From: an uncultured Amylibacter sp.
GTDB lineage: Bacteria; Pseudomonadota; Alphaproteobacteria; Rhodobacterales; Rhodobacteraceae
DNA: 64,000 nt
Assembly (NCBI GenBank): GCA_947497475.1
Contig: CANMGS010000001.1
Coordinates: 744,001-808,000 of the forward strand
Direction of reading: 5' to 3'
Program-made: the position numbers and the translations under genes
The notes under the pieces: generated by a model
The model's database searches: none
What the model was told of the DNA's origin: nothing
The model's input: the letters and a program-made list of their open reading frames with translations, nothing else
Shown here: one piece after another, positions 1 through 7,229 of the stretch
Layout: each line of letters begins with the position of its first letter
Numbering within the stretch: position 1 is the first letter of the stretch

Positions 1-21
1 AATGCAGGGCTGATCAACTAG
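1..21 (+). CDS. 3' end of an upstream gene, probably dapA (partial)
   Basis: The first seven codons read N-A-G-L-I-N followed by TAG, five bases before the next ATG. An ending close to HAGL(L/I)N is, from memory, common for 4-hydroxy-tetrahydrodipicolinate synthase (DapA). In alphaproteobacteria dapA often lies directly upstream of smpB, which follows here after one small gene. Only six residues are visible, so identity is inferred from the tail and the neighbourhood. Confidence 0.4.
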   Translation, partial: NAGLIN

Positions 22-25
22 GTCT

Positions 26-538
26 ATGACATCCCCAGCATTTGACATCCACCTTGTGTGTGGCGCTACAGGTGCTGGGAAATCCACTTATTCACGTAAG
101 CTAGCAAAGTCTCTTGGTGGCATTCGGTTTTCCATTGATGAGTGGATGCAGTGTTTGCACAATATGGATCAACCAGAGGAAATTAGCTTTGATTGGTTTT
201 ATGAGCGCGTACAGCGCAACTATAATCAAATGCGCAACATGGCAGACCAGCTGACACAGATAGGTGTTCCATCTATTTTCGATTGTGGATTAACGAATTC
301 AAAAGATCGCAAACTATTCACGGATTGGGCTTTAAAGAAATCCTATTCCGTTCAATTACATTTTGTAGATGTTCCAACAGAAACGCGTTGGCAACGGGTA
401 CAAAAACGAAACACAGAAAAAGCCGAAACATTTCAATTTGAAGTAACTCGCGAAATGTTTGACTTTATTGAAACGATCTGGGAAGCACCTAGCTCAACAG
501 AAATGGATGCTTTTTCAGGAAAGCATATAACAGACTAA
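26..538 (+). CDS. P-loop kinase-like ATP-binding protein (zeta-toxin/AAA_33 type)
   Basis: A 170-residue protein with an N-terminal Walker A loop, GATGAGKST at residues 13-21, preceded by a hydrophobic beta strand. Length and layout fit the small P-loop kinase group (AAA_33/zeta-toxin-like) that phosphorylates small molecules or polynucleotide ends; the substrate cannot be told from sequence. A later RWQRV/KRN segment could act as an arginine-bearing lid. The gene starts five bases after the preceding stop, and its TAA shares its last base with the ATG of smpB, so translation of the three is probably coupled. No antitoxin-like partner is visible, so a toxin role is not supported. Confidence 0.7.
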   Translation: MTSPAFDIHLVCGATGAGKSTYSRKLAKSLGGIRFSIDEWMQCLHNMDQPEEISFDWFYERVQRNYNQMRNMADQLTQIGVPSIFDCGLTNSKDRKLFTDWALKKSYSVQLHFVDVPTETRWQRVQKRNTEKAETFQFEVTREMFDFIETIWEAPSSTEMDAFSGKHITD

Positions 539-1020
539 TGGCCGCAAAGAAAAAGAAACCTACGGACAACAACAAACTGATCGCTGAAAATCGGCGGGCT
601 CGGTATGATTATGCCATCGAGGACACGATTGAATGCGGTATGGTTTTGATGGGGTCCGAGGTGAAATCCCTGCGCGGTGGTGGTGCGAATATCACCGAAA
701 GTTATGCGGATGTTGAAGACGGTGAATTGATGCTGATCAACAGCTCTGTTGCATTGTATCCCCAAGCCCGCAACTTTGGACATGAAGAACGTCGTCGTCG
801 TAAATTATTGGTCTCAAAACGCGAGTTGTCGAAGTTATGGCAAGCGATTGGGCGCCAAGGTATGACACTTGTACCCTTGAAGATGTACTTCAACGAAAAA
901 GGCCGCGTGAAGCTTTTGTTGGGTGTCGCTAAGGGTAAAAAGAACGCTGATAAACGCGATACGGAAAAGAAACGTGATTGGCAGCGCCAAAAGTCCCGCT
1001 TGATGCGCGATCATGGGTAA
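538..1020 (+). CDS. smpB: SsrA-binding protein SmpB
   Basis: SmpB binds tmRNA and delivers it to ribosomes stalled on broken mRNAs, so that the nascent chain is tagged and the ribosome released. The 160-residue product has the family layout: a lysine-rich start, the NRRARYDY segment, GSEVKSLR, an oligonucleotide-binding barrel and a basic C-terminal tail ([11 protein letters not shown]) that enters the mRNA channel. Length is normal. The ATG overlaps the previous stop by one base. No tmRNA gene is visible in the window. The alternative rescue factor ArfB is encoded about 4 kb downstream. Confidence 0.97.
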   Translation: MAAKKKKPTDNNKLIAENRRARYDYAIEDTIECGMVLMGSEVKSLRGGGANITESYADVEDGELMLINSSVALYPQARNFGHEERRRRKLLVSKRELSKLWQAIGRQGMTLVPLKMYFNEKGRVKLLLGVAKGKKNADKRDTEKKRDWQRQKSRLMRDHG

Positions 1021-1077
1021 CAGCCCCGTTTTTCAAGTTTTCTTGCAAAATTTGCGATTTTTTCTATGGTAAAGCCA

Positions 1078-1099
1078 CAGATCACAGTCCCGTGATCTG
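1078..1099. promoter_or_regulatory. Perfect 8-bp inverted repeat in the 5' region of the small membrane protein gene
   Basis: Arms CAGATCAC and GTGATCTG are separated by AGTCCC, 24 bases before the ATG at 1124. No T-run follows, so it does not look like a terminator for smpB. It could be an operator or a hairpin in the leader of the downstream mRNA. The downstream Shine-Dalgarno (AAAGGGGACT) lies outside the hairpin. Confidence 0.45.
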
Positions 1100-1123
1100 A
1101 ATAAACATAAAAGGGGACTAAAA

Positions 1124-1381
1124 ATGGAAGCTTTGATTATACAACTCGTTTCCGGAGCAGTTGGCGGCAATCTCGCTGGCGCCGCTTTAAAAAACCTCAA
1201 TATGGGCGTGTTATTAAATTCCATAGCAGGCATCGTTGGTGGTGGCGTAGGTGGTAATATTTTGAGTGCAGTCGCAGGCGGCGGTATGGACGGCATCGTT
1301 GGCCAAATCGCAGGCGGTGGTGTTGGTGGTGCAGTCGTGCTGGCAATCGTAGGCGCTGTAAAAAATATGATGAATAAATAA
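1124..1381 (+). CDS. Small glycine-rich hydrophobic membrane protein, unknown function
   Basis: An 85-residue protein of repeated glycine-rich hydrophobic stretches (SGAVGGNLAGAAL, GIVGGGVGGNIL, GQIAGGGVGGAVV), ending in a short lysine/asparagine tail. Two or three membrane-inserted helices with GxxxG-like packing are likely, and no catalytic motif is seen. Similar short proteins occur across Proteobacteria as hypothetical membrane proteins. The gene has a strong ribosome binding site (AAAAGGGGAC), an upstream inverted repeat and its own terminator, so it is probably an independently transcribed single-gene unit. The ORF on the other strand (1033-1512) is an artefact of this repetitive sequence. 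Confidence 0.75.
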   Translation: MEALIIQLVSGAVGGNLAGAALKNLNMGVLLNSIAGIVGGGVGGNILSAVAGGGMDGIVGQIAGGGVGGAVVLAIVGAVKNMMNK

Positions 1382-1405
1382 AGGGGCATCACACCCTGAA
1401 ATTTT

Positions 1406-1442
1406 AAACGCGCATGTCCAATCCCATGCGCGTTTCTTTTTG
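1406..1442 (+). terminator. Rho-independent terminator
   Basis: Arms AAACGCGCATG (1406-1416) and CATGCGCGTTT (1425-1435) form a perfect 11-bp stem with an 8-base loop, followed by CTTTTTG. It ends the small membrane protein transcript and insulates sseA. Confidence 0.9.
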
Positions 1443-1503
1443 TCCACTTGCATCCCCTTCGCGACAGGTTTAGGTGGAGACGAACGACAAAGAGGCTGGG
1501 ATC

Positions 1504-2355
1504 ATGATTCATTCAGATCCGAAAATTTTAGTTACAACCGATTGGTTGGCGCAGAACCTGTCAGACCCAAACATTCGGGTTTTAGACGGCTCTTGGCATT
1601 TACCCACCGAAAACCGTGACCCATTTGCAGAGTTCCAAGCAGAGCATATTATAGGGGCGCAGTTTTTCGATATTGATGCGATCAGCGATACCTCGTCTGA
1701 CTTACCACACATGATCCCATCAGCGGATCAATTCGCACAGCAAGTCGCAGCTTTGGGTATTTCAAATGACAGTCAGATCGTTGTCTATGATACCGAAGGT
1801 CTGTTTTCAGCCGCGCGCGTTTGGTGGCTGTTCCGTTATTTCGGCCATATGGATATTGCCGTTTTAGATGGTGGCTTGAAAAAATGGAAAACCGAAGAGC
1901 GCGAGACAACAGATCAGACCCTTGCGGCCCCTGCTGCAAATATGTCTGCAACTGCGACCCCGACAATGGAGCGCAAGTCCGCAGAAGTTTTAAATGCCAG
2001 CAAAACACTAAGCGCACAAATCTTAGATGCCCGCGCCCCTGCCCGTTTCAAAGGTGAAGTTCCAGAACCACGTGCAGGGTTGCGTTCGGGCCATATGCCA
2101 AATGCAATCAATGTGTTTTTCAAGTCGCTCTTGAATGACGATGGCACATTAAAATCTATCGACGAATTGCACGCGTTATTCAAAGCGCAAGGCGTCGACC
2201 TTAATAAACCGATCATCACCTCTTGTGGGTCAGGCGTAACAGCCTCTGTCATTATGCTGGCTTTACAGATGGTCGGACACACAGATAACGCACTCTATGA
2301 TGGCTCTTGGTCAGAATGGGGTGGGCTTCATGATTATCCCGTTGAACAGGGCTAA
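1504..2355 (+). CDS. sseA: 3-mercaptopyruvate sulfurtransferase (tandem rhodanese)
   Basis: Two rhodanese domains in 283 residues. The N-terminal one is inactive, and the C-terminal one carries the active-site loop CGSGVTA with the persulfide-forming cysteine at residue 241. That loop is the signature of 3-mercaptopyruvate sulfurtransferases rather than of classical thiosulfate sulfurtransferase. The enzyme transfers sulfur from 3-mercaptopyruvate to acceptors such as cyanide or thiols in the cytoplasm. I chose the ATG at 1504, preceded by AAAGAGG; an in-frame GTG at 1474 would add ten residues without conserved content. The next gene, an aminotransferase that could make mercaptopyruvate from cysteine, follows after 18 bases, so co-transcription is likely. 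Confidence 0.93.
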   Translation: MIHSDPKILVTTDWLAQNLSDPNIRVLDGSWHLPTENRDPFAEFQAEHIIGAQFFDIDAISDTSSDLPHMIPSADQFAQQVAALGISNDSQIVVYDTEGLFSAARVWWLFRYFGHMDIAVLDGGLKKWKTEERETTDQTLAAPAANMSATATPTMERKSAEVLNASKTLSAQILDARAPARFKGEVPEPRAGLRSGHMPNAINVFFKSLLNDDGTLKSIDELHALFKAQGVDLNKPIITSCGSGVTASVIMLALQMVGHTDNALYDGSWSEWGGLHDYPVEQG

Positions 2356-2373
2356 GGCCCAAAAGGAACTCAT

Positions 2374-3555
2374 ATGTTAAACAATCTTAAACCACGTCCA
2401 GCTGATAAAATTCTTATGCTGTCCACTTTGTTCCGTGCAGATGATCGCGCAGAAAAAATCGATCTTGGTGTAGGCGTTTATAAAAACGCCGAAGGGCACA
2501 CACCGATTATGCGTGCTGTGAAAACTGCGGAAAAGCAGCTGTGGAATGAAGAAGATACAAAAACATACACAAGCCTGCCAGGTGATGCTGGGTTTCACAA
2601 AGTCATGGCCGATATGGTTTTGGCCGATAGCGTTGATCGCGACCGTGTTTCATTCTGTGCAGCACCAGGTGGCACAGGTGCCATTCACAATGTTTTGGAA
2701 ACCATCCTAGCAGCGCACCCAGACACAACGGTTTGGTTAAGCAACCCATCATGGGGCAACCACCAATCTATGTTGAACCACTTGGGCATGAAATCAGTTT
2801 CTTATGATTACTTCGATGCAGAAGCCTGTGCCGTGGATTACCCAGCAATGCTTGCAAGCCTTCAAGGTGTTAAAGCAGGTGATGTTGTGTTGCTACATGG
2901 CTGCTGTCACAACCCAACGGGTGCAAACATCAACAATACGCAATGGGAAGAAGTTGCAGAGTTGCTATTGGCAAAGGGTGCAATTCCATTTGTAGATATT
3001 GCTTACCAAGGTTTTGGGAATGGTCTGGAAGAAGATGCCTTTGGCACACGTCTATTGGCGTCTAAATTCCCAGAAATGATGATCGCCGCAAGCTGTTCTA
3101 AAAACTTCGGCATCTACCGCGAACGTACAGGTATCGTAATGGCTATTTCTGCGGATGCGGAAACTGCAAAAGTGACACAACAAACATTGTCACACATGAA
3201 CCGTCAAAACTTTAGCTTCCCTCCAGATCACGGCGCACGTCTTGTAACCATGGTTCTAAGTGATCCAGAGTTGCGCGCAGAATGGGCAGCGGAACTGGAA
3301 GAAGTGCGCACAGGTATGTTGGCATTGCGCCAACAATTGGCCGATGCGCTGAAAGCAGAAACAGGCTCTGATCGTTTTGGATTTATTGCAGAGCACCGTG
3401 GAATGTTCTCTCGTTTGGGTTTGACAGAAGACCAAGTGATTAAAATTCGCGAAGATAACGCAATTTATATGGTGGGTGATAGTCGCATCAATATCGCTGG
3501 TTTAACGCAGAAAAACGTACCTATTATTGCAAAAGCTGTGGCTGCAGTTCTCTAA
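2374..3555 (+). CDS. Aromatic/aspartate aminotransferase (class I, PLP)
   Basis: A 393-residue fold-type I aminotransferase of the AspC/TyrB type. It has the N-terminal DLGVGVYKN motif, the HNPTG substrate/cofactor motif, and the SCSKNFGIYRER motif holding the PLP lysine at residue 243. It transfers amino groups between aromatic or acidic amino acids and 2-oxoglutarate. Sequence alone does not separate aspartate from tyrosine preference. SseA lies 18 bases upstream, which would fit cysteine transamination to 3-mercaptopyruvate, a known side activity of these enzymes; this link is inferred. The ATG is preceded by AAAAGGAACTCAT. Confidence 0.92.
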   Translation: MLNNLKPRPADKILMLSTLFRADDRAEKIDLGVGVYKNAEGHTPIMRAVKTAEKQLWNEEDTKTYTSLPGDAGFHKVMADMVLADSVDRDRVSFCAAPGGTGAIHNVLETILAAHPDTTVWLSNPSWGNHQSMLNHLGMKSVSYDYFDAEACAVDYPAMLASLQGVKAGDVVLLHGCCHNPTGANINNTQWEEVAELLLAKGAIPFVDIAYQGFGNGLEEDAFGTRLLASKFPEMMIAASCSKNFGIYRERTGIVMAISADAETAKVTQQTLSHMNRQNFSFPPDHGARLVTMVLSDPELRAEWAAELEEVRTGMLALRQQLADALKAETGSDRFGFIAEHRGMFSRLGLTEDQVIKIREDNAIYMVGDSRINIAGLTQKNVPIIAKAVAAVL

Positions 3556-3694
3556 ATATAGGGGCTGATCACATCTCTTTCTCAACATTTTGCGCAATCG
3601 TTACAAAAAAACGTTTGGAGATTTCGCAAAGTCGTTGCATGATTCAGGTATCGGCAACAGCCGGTCGTAAGAAACAATCAGAAAGGAGGTGCCA

Positions 3695-3751
3695 ATGATT
3701 ATTGGGAAACAGGAGCAGCTGGTGAAGGATACGTGCGAGGTGACGACCTAG
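3695..3751 (+). CDS. Possible 18-residue small protein or leader peptide
   Basis: An ATG directly after a near-ideal Shine-Dalgarno (AAAGGAGGTGCCA, 3682-3694) opens an 18-codon frame reading MIIGKQEQLVKDTCEVTT, then TAG. The ribosome binding site can pair with 3801-3811, so translation may depend on RNA conformation. The peptide matches nothing I know. The strength of the Shine-Dalgarno is the main argument for translation; an anti-anti-SD RNA function without translation is the alternative. Confidence 0.35.
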   Translation: MIIGKQEQLVKDTCEVTT

Positions 3752-3824
3752 GGGGCAGCCCCTCTACTAGACATCTGGCTTCAAGATTTTCTAATCTTGC
3801 TTGGCCACCTCTAACTCTCGAGAC

Positions 3825-3853
3825 GAGCCCGCATTCCTTGGTGCGGGCTCTTT
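3825..3853 (+). terminator. Rho-independent terminator
   Basis: Arms GAGCCCGCA (3825-3833) and TGCGGGCTC (3842-3850) form a perfect GC-rich 9-bp stem with an 8-base loop, followed by TTTC. It ends the candidate RNA, and perhaps aminotransferase read-through, 59 bases before the lacI-type gene. Confidence 0.88.
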
Positions 3854-3912
3854 CAATTGAAGAATACTAACTTAGTCTTTATATCGGTTGCTAATGGAAT
3901 AAGGACTAAGTC

Positions 3913-4917
3913 ATGGCACGTCGCCCGACACTTAAAGATGTTGCACAAATTGCCCGTGTCAGTGAAATGACAGCATCACGCGTTTTGCGTGGTAAAGGAG
4001 AGGCATCCGCCTATACCTGTGACCGTGTCCGCGATGCAGCGAAAACATTAGGATATGTGCCCAATCAGATTGCAGGATCGCTGTCATCTAACCGCGTGAA
4101 TTTGGTGGGCGTGATTGTACCATCTGTCAGCAGCTCTGTGTTCTCCGAAGTCCTAACAGGGATCATCAATGTCTTGAAAGAAACACAGTTGCAGCCAGTG
4201 TTTGGTGTAACTGGTTACGATCTGGACACCGAAGAAACCGTGATCCGTCAGATGCTATCATGGCAGCCAAGCGGTGTTATTCTGGCTGGGTTAGAGCATA
4301 CAGATGCTGCCCGTCGTATGTTGAAAAACGCAGGTATTCCTATCGCCGAGATCATGGATACGGATGGTGATCCCGTTGATATGAACATCGGTATTTCGCA
4401 TGAAAAAGCGGGATACGAGATGGGGCAGATGTTTGTAGAACGCGGTTATAAAAAAATCGGGTTTATAGGAACGAAAACAGAAACAGATTACCGCGCCACA
4501 AAACGTCTGCGTGGTTTTGAACGGGCATTATCCGAAGCAAACTTATCTATTGTTGATCGTGAATTCTATACGGGCTCATCTTCGTTAATCATCGGTAAAG
4601 ATATCACCAAGATGTTGCTGGATCGCAATCCAGATTTGGATTGTATTTACTACTCGGGCGATATGATGGCCTCTGGCGGTTTGATGCATTGCCTGCAAAA
4701 CGGCATTTCAGTCCCTGATCAATTGGGATTGGCGGGCTTTAATGGTTTGGACATTCGCGAGGGTTTACCTGCGTTAACAGCCACAACATATGCCTTTCGC
4801 AAAGAAATCGGCGAGACCGCCGCAAAGATGATTGTAGATGCAAAGAATTCGGACAAAGCGCGCACAGGTGGAAAAGTCAGCTTTGATCCTGTGATCCATA
4901 TCGGCGATACTTTGTGA
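3913..4917 (+). CDS. LacI-family transcriptional regulator (GntR/gluconate-like)
   Basis: A 334-residue repressor with an N-terminal LacI helix-turn-helix (LKDVAQIARVSEMTASRVL, about residues 7-25), hinge region (PNQIAGSLSS) and periplasmic-binding-protein-like sugar domain. Segments such as VFSEVLTGI, MLSWQPSGVIL and LAGFNGLDI resemble the gluconate regulator GntR as I remember it, so gluconate or a related sugar acid is a plausible ligand. No sugar-acid genes are adjacent, so the target is unknown. The stop codon is one base from the arfB start, so the two genes are co-translated. The gene follows a strong terminator and therefore needs its own promoter. Confidence 0.9.
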   Translation: MARRPTLKDVAQIARVSEMTASRVLRGKGEASAYTCDRVRDAAKTLGYVPNQIAGSLSSNRVNLVGVIVPSVSSSVFSEVLTGIINVLKETQLQPVFGVTGYDLDTEETVIRQMLSWQPSGVILAGLEHTDAARRMLKNAGIPIAEIMDTDGDPVDMNIGISHEKAGYEMGQMFVERGYKKIGFIGTKTETDYRATKRLRGFERALSEANLSIVDREFYTGSSSLIIGKDITKMLLDRNPDLDCIYYSGDMMASGGLMHCLQNGISVPDQLGLAGFNGLDIREGLPALTATTYAFRKEIGETAAKMIVDAKNSDKARTGGKVSFDPVIHIGDTL

Positions 4918-4918
4918 C

Positions 4919-5335
4919 ATGATAAAAGTTTCCGACAGTATCACATTAGAGGACTGGGAAATTACCGAAAGTTTTCACCGTGCATCGGGCCCAGGAGGGC
5001 AAAATGTGAATAAGGTTTCTACAGCTGTAGAATTACGGTTTGAGGCAGCGCGGTCCCCAAATTTACCACCCTATGTGAAAAACCGCCTGCGTACTTTGGC
5101 AGGGCGGAAATGGACCAAGGATGGCGCGTTGATCATCACTGCCGAAAAGCATCGATCACAGGCCATGAACCGTGAATTGGCGATGGAAAAACTAGTGGCT
5201 TTGATCCTGAAAGCAACGGAGCGCCCTAAGCATCGGATCAAAACGCGCCCGACACTTGCGTCAAAACGTCGAAGACTTGAAGGTAAAAAGCAGCGTTCAC
5301 AGATTAAATCGTTGCGCGGTAAAATCTCTGAATAA
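4919..5335 (+). CDS. arfB: Alternative ribosome-rescue factor ArfB (YaeJ-type peptidyl-tRNA hydrolase)
   Basis: A 138-residue protein with a release-factor catalytic domain carrying the GGQ motif (GPGGQ, residues 24-28) and a lysine/arginine-rich C-terminal tail (KRRRLEGKKQRSQ). It has no stop-codon-recognition domains. That layout is diagnostic of ArfB, which inserts its basic tail into the empty mRNA channel of stalled ribosomes and hydrolyses peptidyl-tRNA. Length matches the E. coli protein. The gene begins one base after the LacI stop. It complements the smpB system encoded at the left of the window. Confidence 0.95.
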   Translation: MIKVSDSITLEDWEITESFHRASGPGGQNVNKVSTAVELRFEAARSPNLPPYVKNRLRTLAGRKWTKDGALIITAEKHRSQAMNRELAMEKLVALILKATERPKHRIKTRPTLASKRRRLEGKKQRSQIKSLRGKISE

Positions 5336-5395
5336 ACCTTAACACCTTATTCATTTTATCTACGCATTCTAATGGCTCACTAAGGCCTGAAAGAT

Positions 5396-6217
5396 ATGTT
5401 AAGCAGATCATCGTTAATGATTACCTACTTTTTAACGATCTTATTTTGCCTATTCCCCCCAAATATATCTTTTGCATCCGAACCAAAACTGTCTTTCACA
5501 ACTGCGGGCACTTTGCGGTTTCCATATTCTTTGCAACCTAATGACGATAACAATATTTACTTTGAAACCTTCTTCAAAGCGGCTTTGCCCGTCTGGAAAA
5601 CAGATAAGGCCAAGGTTTCTCTCTTTGTCCGCGGATTCTATAGCGGCGACAGCCAAGAGTTTAGTTTCAATAATCGCGCCAAGATTTCTGTCGGCGCTTC
5701 CTATAATCGCAAGCTGACGAAGACATTAAATATCTCACTAGATCTGCAATATGATATCGATAATCGCTACACTACGCAGCAAACCCAAACGGGTTGGCGT
5801 GGGAAACTCTCATATTTCTATTACGATAATATTTGGCGCAATCGTCCCAAAGGACATAAAGGTTGGTTTCGCCAGAACTCTTGGGCAAAAACATGGGGTG
5901 TTTTCACATTTCCTGAAAGCTTAGAAGACGGAAACCGCAATCTGGCATTCATAACCGGTGGTGAGTTGGCGACAGCATTTGCACGCCCCAATTCAAAGCT
6001 CCAATACGTGCCCTTTGTTGATCTGATCCTTGCCAAGGATAGTTATAAATTGGCAGCGAATAACAAAGCGATTTTCGGGATGGGATTTAAGTTACGTAAA
6101 TCCATCAAAGGCGGCGAAATCTCTGCTGGGGTGAAATACGCTTTTGATCGCCGTTGGACGCGCGGCACAACGCAAAGCGGGATTGTTGTAACAAGTGGCT
6201 GGTACAAATCCTTTTAG
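5396..6217 (+). CDS. Predicted outer-membrane beta-barrel protein, unknown function
   Basis: A 273-residue protein with an N-terminal signal peptide (hydrophobic to about residue 27, cleavage near SFA-SEP). Alternating amphipathic strands rich in Tyr, Trp and Phe follow, and the last residue is Phe, the usual outer-membrane barrel end signal. Strand-turn patterns such as VSLFVRGFYSG and ISLDLQYDI suggest a small barrel. It weakly resembles the C-terminal barrel of bacteriophage N4 receptor NfrA-type proteins, but I would not assign that. The downstream trhO gene begins 40 bases later. Confidence 0.6.
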   Translation: MLSRSSLMITYFLTILFCLFPPNISFASEPKLSFTTAGTLRFPYSLQPNDDNNIYFETFFKAALPVWKTDKAKVSLFVRGFYSGDSQEFSFNNRAKISVGASYNRKLTKTLNISLDLQYDIDNRYTTQQTQTGWRGKLSYFYYDNIWRNRPKGHKGWFRQNSWAKTWGVFTFPESLEDGNRNLAFITGGELATAFARPNSKLQYVPFVDLILAKDSYKLAANNKAIFGMGFKLRKSIKGGEISAGVKYAFDRRWTRGTTQSGIVVTSGWYKSF

Positions 6218-6257
6218 CCCTCTGGACGACTCTGATTTGCAGGCGTATAGGGCGCTT

Positions 6258-7163
6258 ATGTCAAAATTTGTTGTTGCCGCCCTATATCACTTTACAAAGT
6301 TTGAAGACCATAAAGCTCTTCAAATGCCGCTTCAGGCTGTTTGTGATGAACACGGCGTCAAAGGCTCGTTGTTGCTGGCCTTTGAAGGTATTAACGGCAC
6401 CATTGCTGGAACACGCAAAGGGATTGATGCAGCACTTGCTGCGATCCGTGCGTTACCTGGCTGTAAAAATTTTGAACACAAAGAAAGCTTCGCAAGCCAC
6501 ATGCCGTTTTTACGCATGAAAGTGAAGCTGAAGAAAGAGATCGTTACATTAGGCCAGCCATCCGTCGACCCAACAGCCCATGTTGGGCATTATGTTGCGC
6601 CAGAGGATTGGAACGATCTGATTGAACAAGATGATGTTGTGGTCATTGATACGCGCAATGATTACGAGGTTGATATTGGCACTTTCAAGGGTGCGATTGA
6701 TCCAAAAACAAAATCATTTGGTGAATTCCCAGCGTGGTGGGAAGAGAACAAAGAACGCTTTCATAACAAACGCGTTGCAATGTTCTGTACTGGCGGCATT
6801 CGCTGCGAAAAGTCGACAAACTTTTTGATGAATGAAGGCGTTGAAGATGTGTACCACTTAAAAGGTGGCATATTGAAATACCTTGAAGAAGTGCCCGAGG
6901 AAAACAGCACATGGGATGGCGAATGCTTTGTGTTCGACAGCCGTGTATCTGTGAAACACGGGTTGGAAGAAGGCAAATATGAATTGTGCTTTGCCTGCCG
7001 TATGCCATTAGCACCCGAAGATTTTGACCGCCCTGAATTTGAACATGGCGTTACATGCCACCAATGCATCAACGACCATTCCGAAGCGCGCAAAGAAAGC
7101 TTTCGCGAACGTCAAAAACAAATCCGTTTGGCCGAAGAGCGCGGTACAAAACATATTGGCTGA
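6258..7163 (+). CDS. trhO: tRNA uridine(34) hydroxylase TrhO (rhodanese-related, YceA)
   Basis: A 301-residue protein with an N-terminal YceA-specific domain, a central rhodanese domain with catalytic loop CTGGIRC (Cys177, Cys183), and a C-terminal cysteine cluster (CFACRMPL and CHQC) typical of the family. TrhO uses oxygen to hydroxylate uridine 34 of certain tRNAs. The frame opens at 6195 inside the previous gene, but the ATG at 6258 gives the family's usual MSKFVVAALYHF start and avoids the overlap. Length is normal for TrhO. Confidence 0.93.
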   Translation: MSKFVVAALYHFTKFEDHKALQMPLQAVCDEHGVKGSLLLAFEGINGTIAGTRKGIDAALAAIRALPGCKNFEHKESFASHMPFLRMKVKLKKEIVTLGQPSVDPTAHVGHYVAPEDWNDLIEQDDVVVIDTRNDYEVDIGTFKGAIDPKTKSFGEFPAWWEENKERFHNKRVAMFCTGGIRCEKSTNFLMNEGVEDVYHLKGGILKYLEEVPEENSTWDGECFVFDSRVSVKHGLEEGKYELCFACRMPLAPEDFDRPEFEHGVTCHQCINDHSEARKESFRERQKQIRLAEERGTKHIG

Positions 7164-7229
7164 GCAATCAATAATTGACACAAACACCTTTTTTATTCCA
7201 ATCTTAAGGAATACATTTTAAGGAAGTGA

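Larger units (their letters stand above)
3650..3853 (+). ncRNA. Candidate structured RNA or leader transcript between the aminotransferase and LacI genes
   Basis: This gene-free interval (3556-3912) shows dense RNA-like structure. A hairpin ATCGGC-AACA-GCCGGT lies at 3650-3665 and AGGGG-GCAG-CCCCT at about 3750-3763. CAAGATT-TTCT-AATCTTG lies at 3782-3799. TTGGCCACCTC at 3801-3811 can pair with GAGGTGCCAA at 3686-3695 with one bulge, enclosing the 18-codon ORF. A strong intrinsic terminator follows at 3825-3853. I recognise no Rfam family, and no tmRNA, SRP or RNase P signature is present. It may be a small RNA, a leader-peptide attenuator or a dual-function RNA. No convincing promoter could be assigned. 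Confidence 0.5.

Noticed and set aside
26-538. Zeta-type toxin with a missing antitoxin
   Set aside because: Only the P-loop is shared; there is no antitoxin gene and the gene is coupled to smpB, so a toxin call is not supported.
1033-1512. 159-codon minus-strand frame rich in Pro, Thr and Ala
   Set aside because: It is the antisense of the glycine-rich small membrane protein gene and crosses that gene's terminator; it has no ribosome binding site and no domain.
3650-3853. Idea that the structured region is tmRNA, SRP RNA, 6S RNA or RNase P RNA
   Set aside because: No tRNA-like acceptor, tag-peptide frame, GGAAGCAGCC-type SRP loop or P4 consensus is visible.
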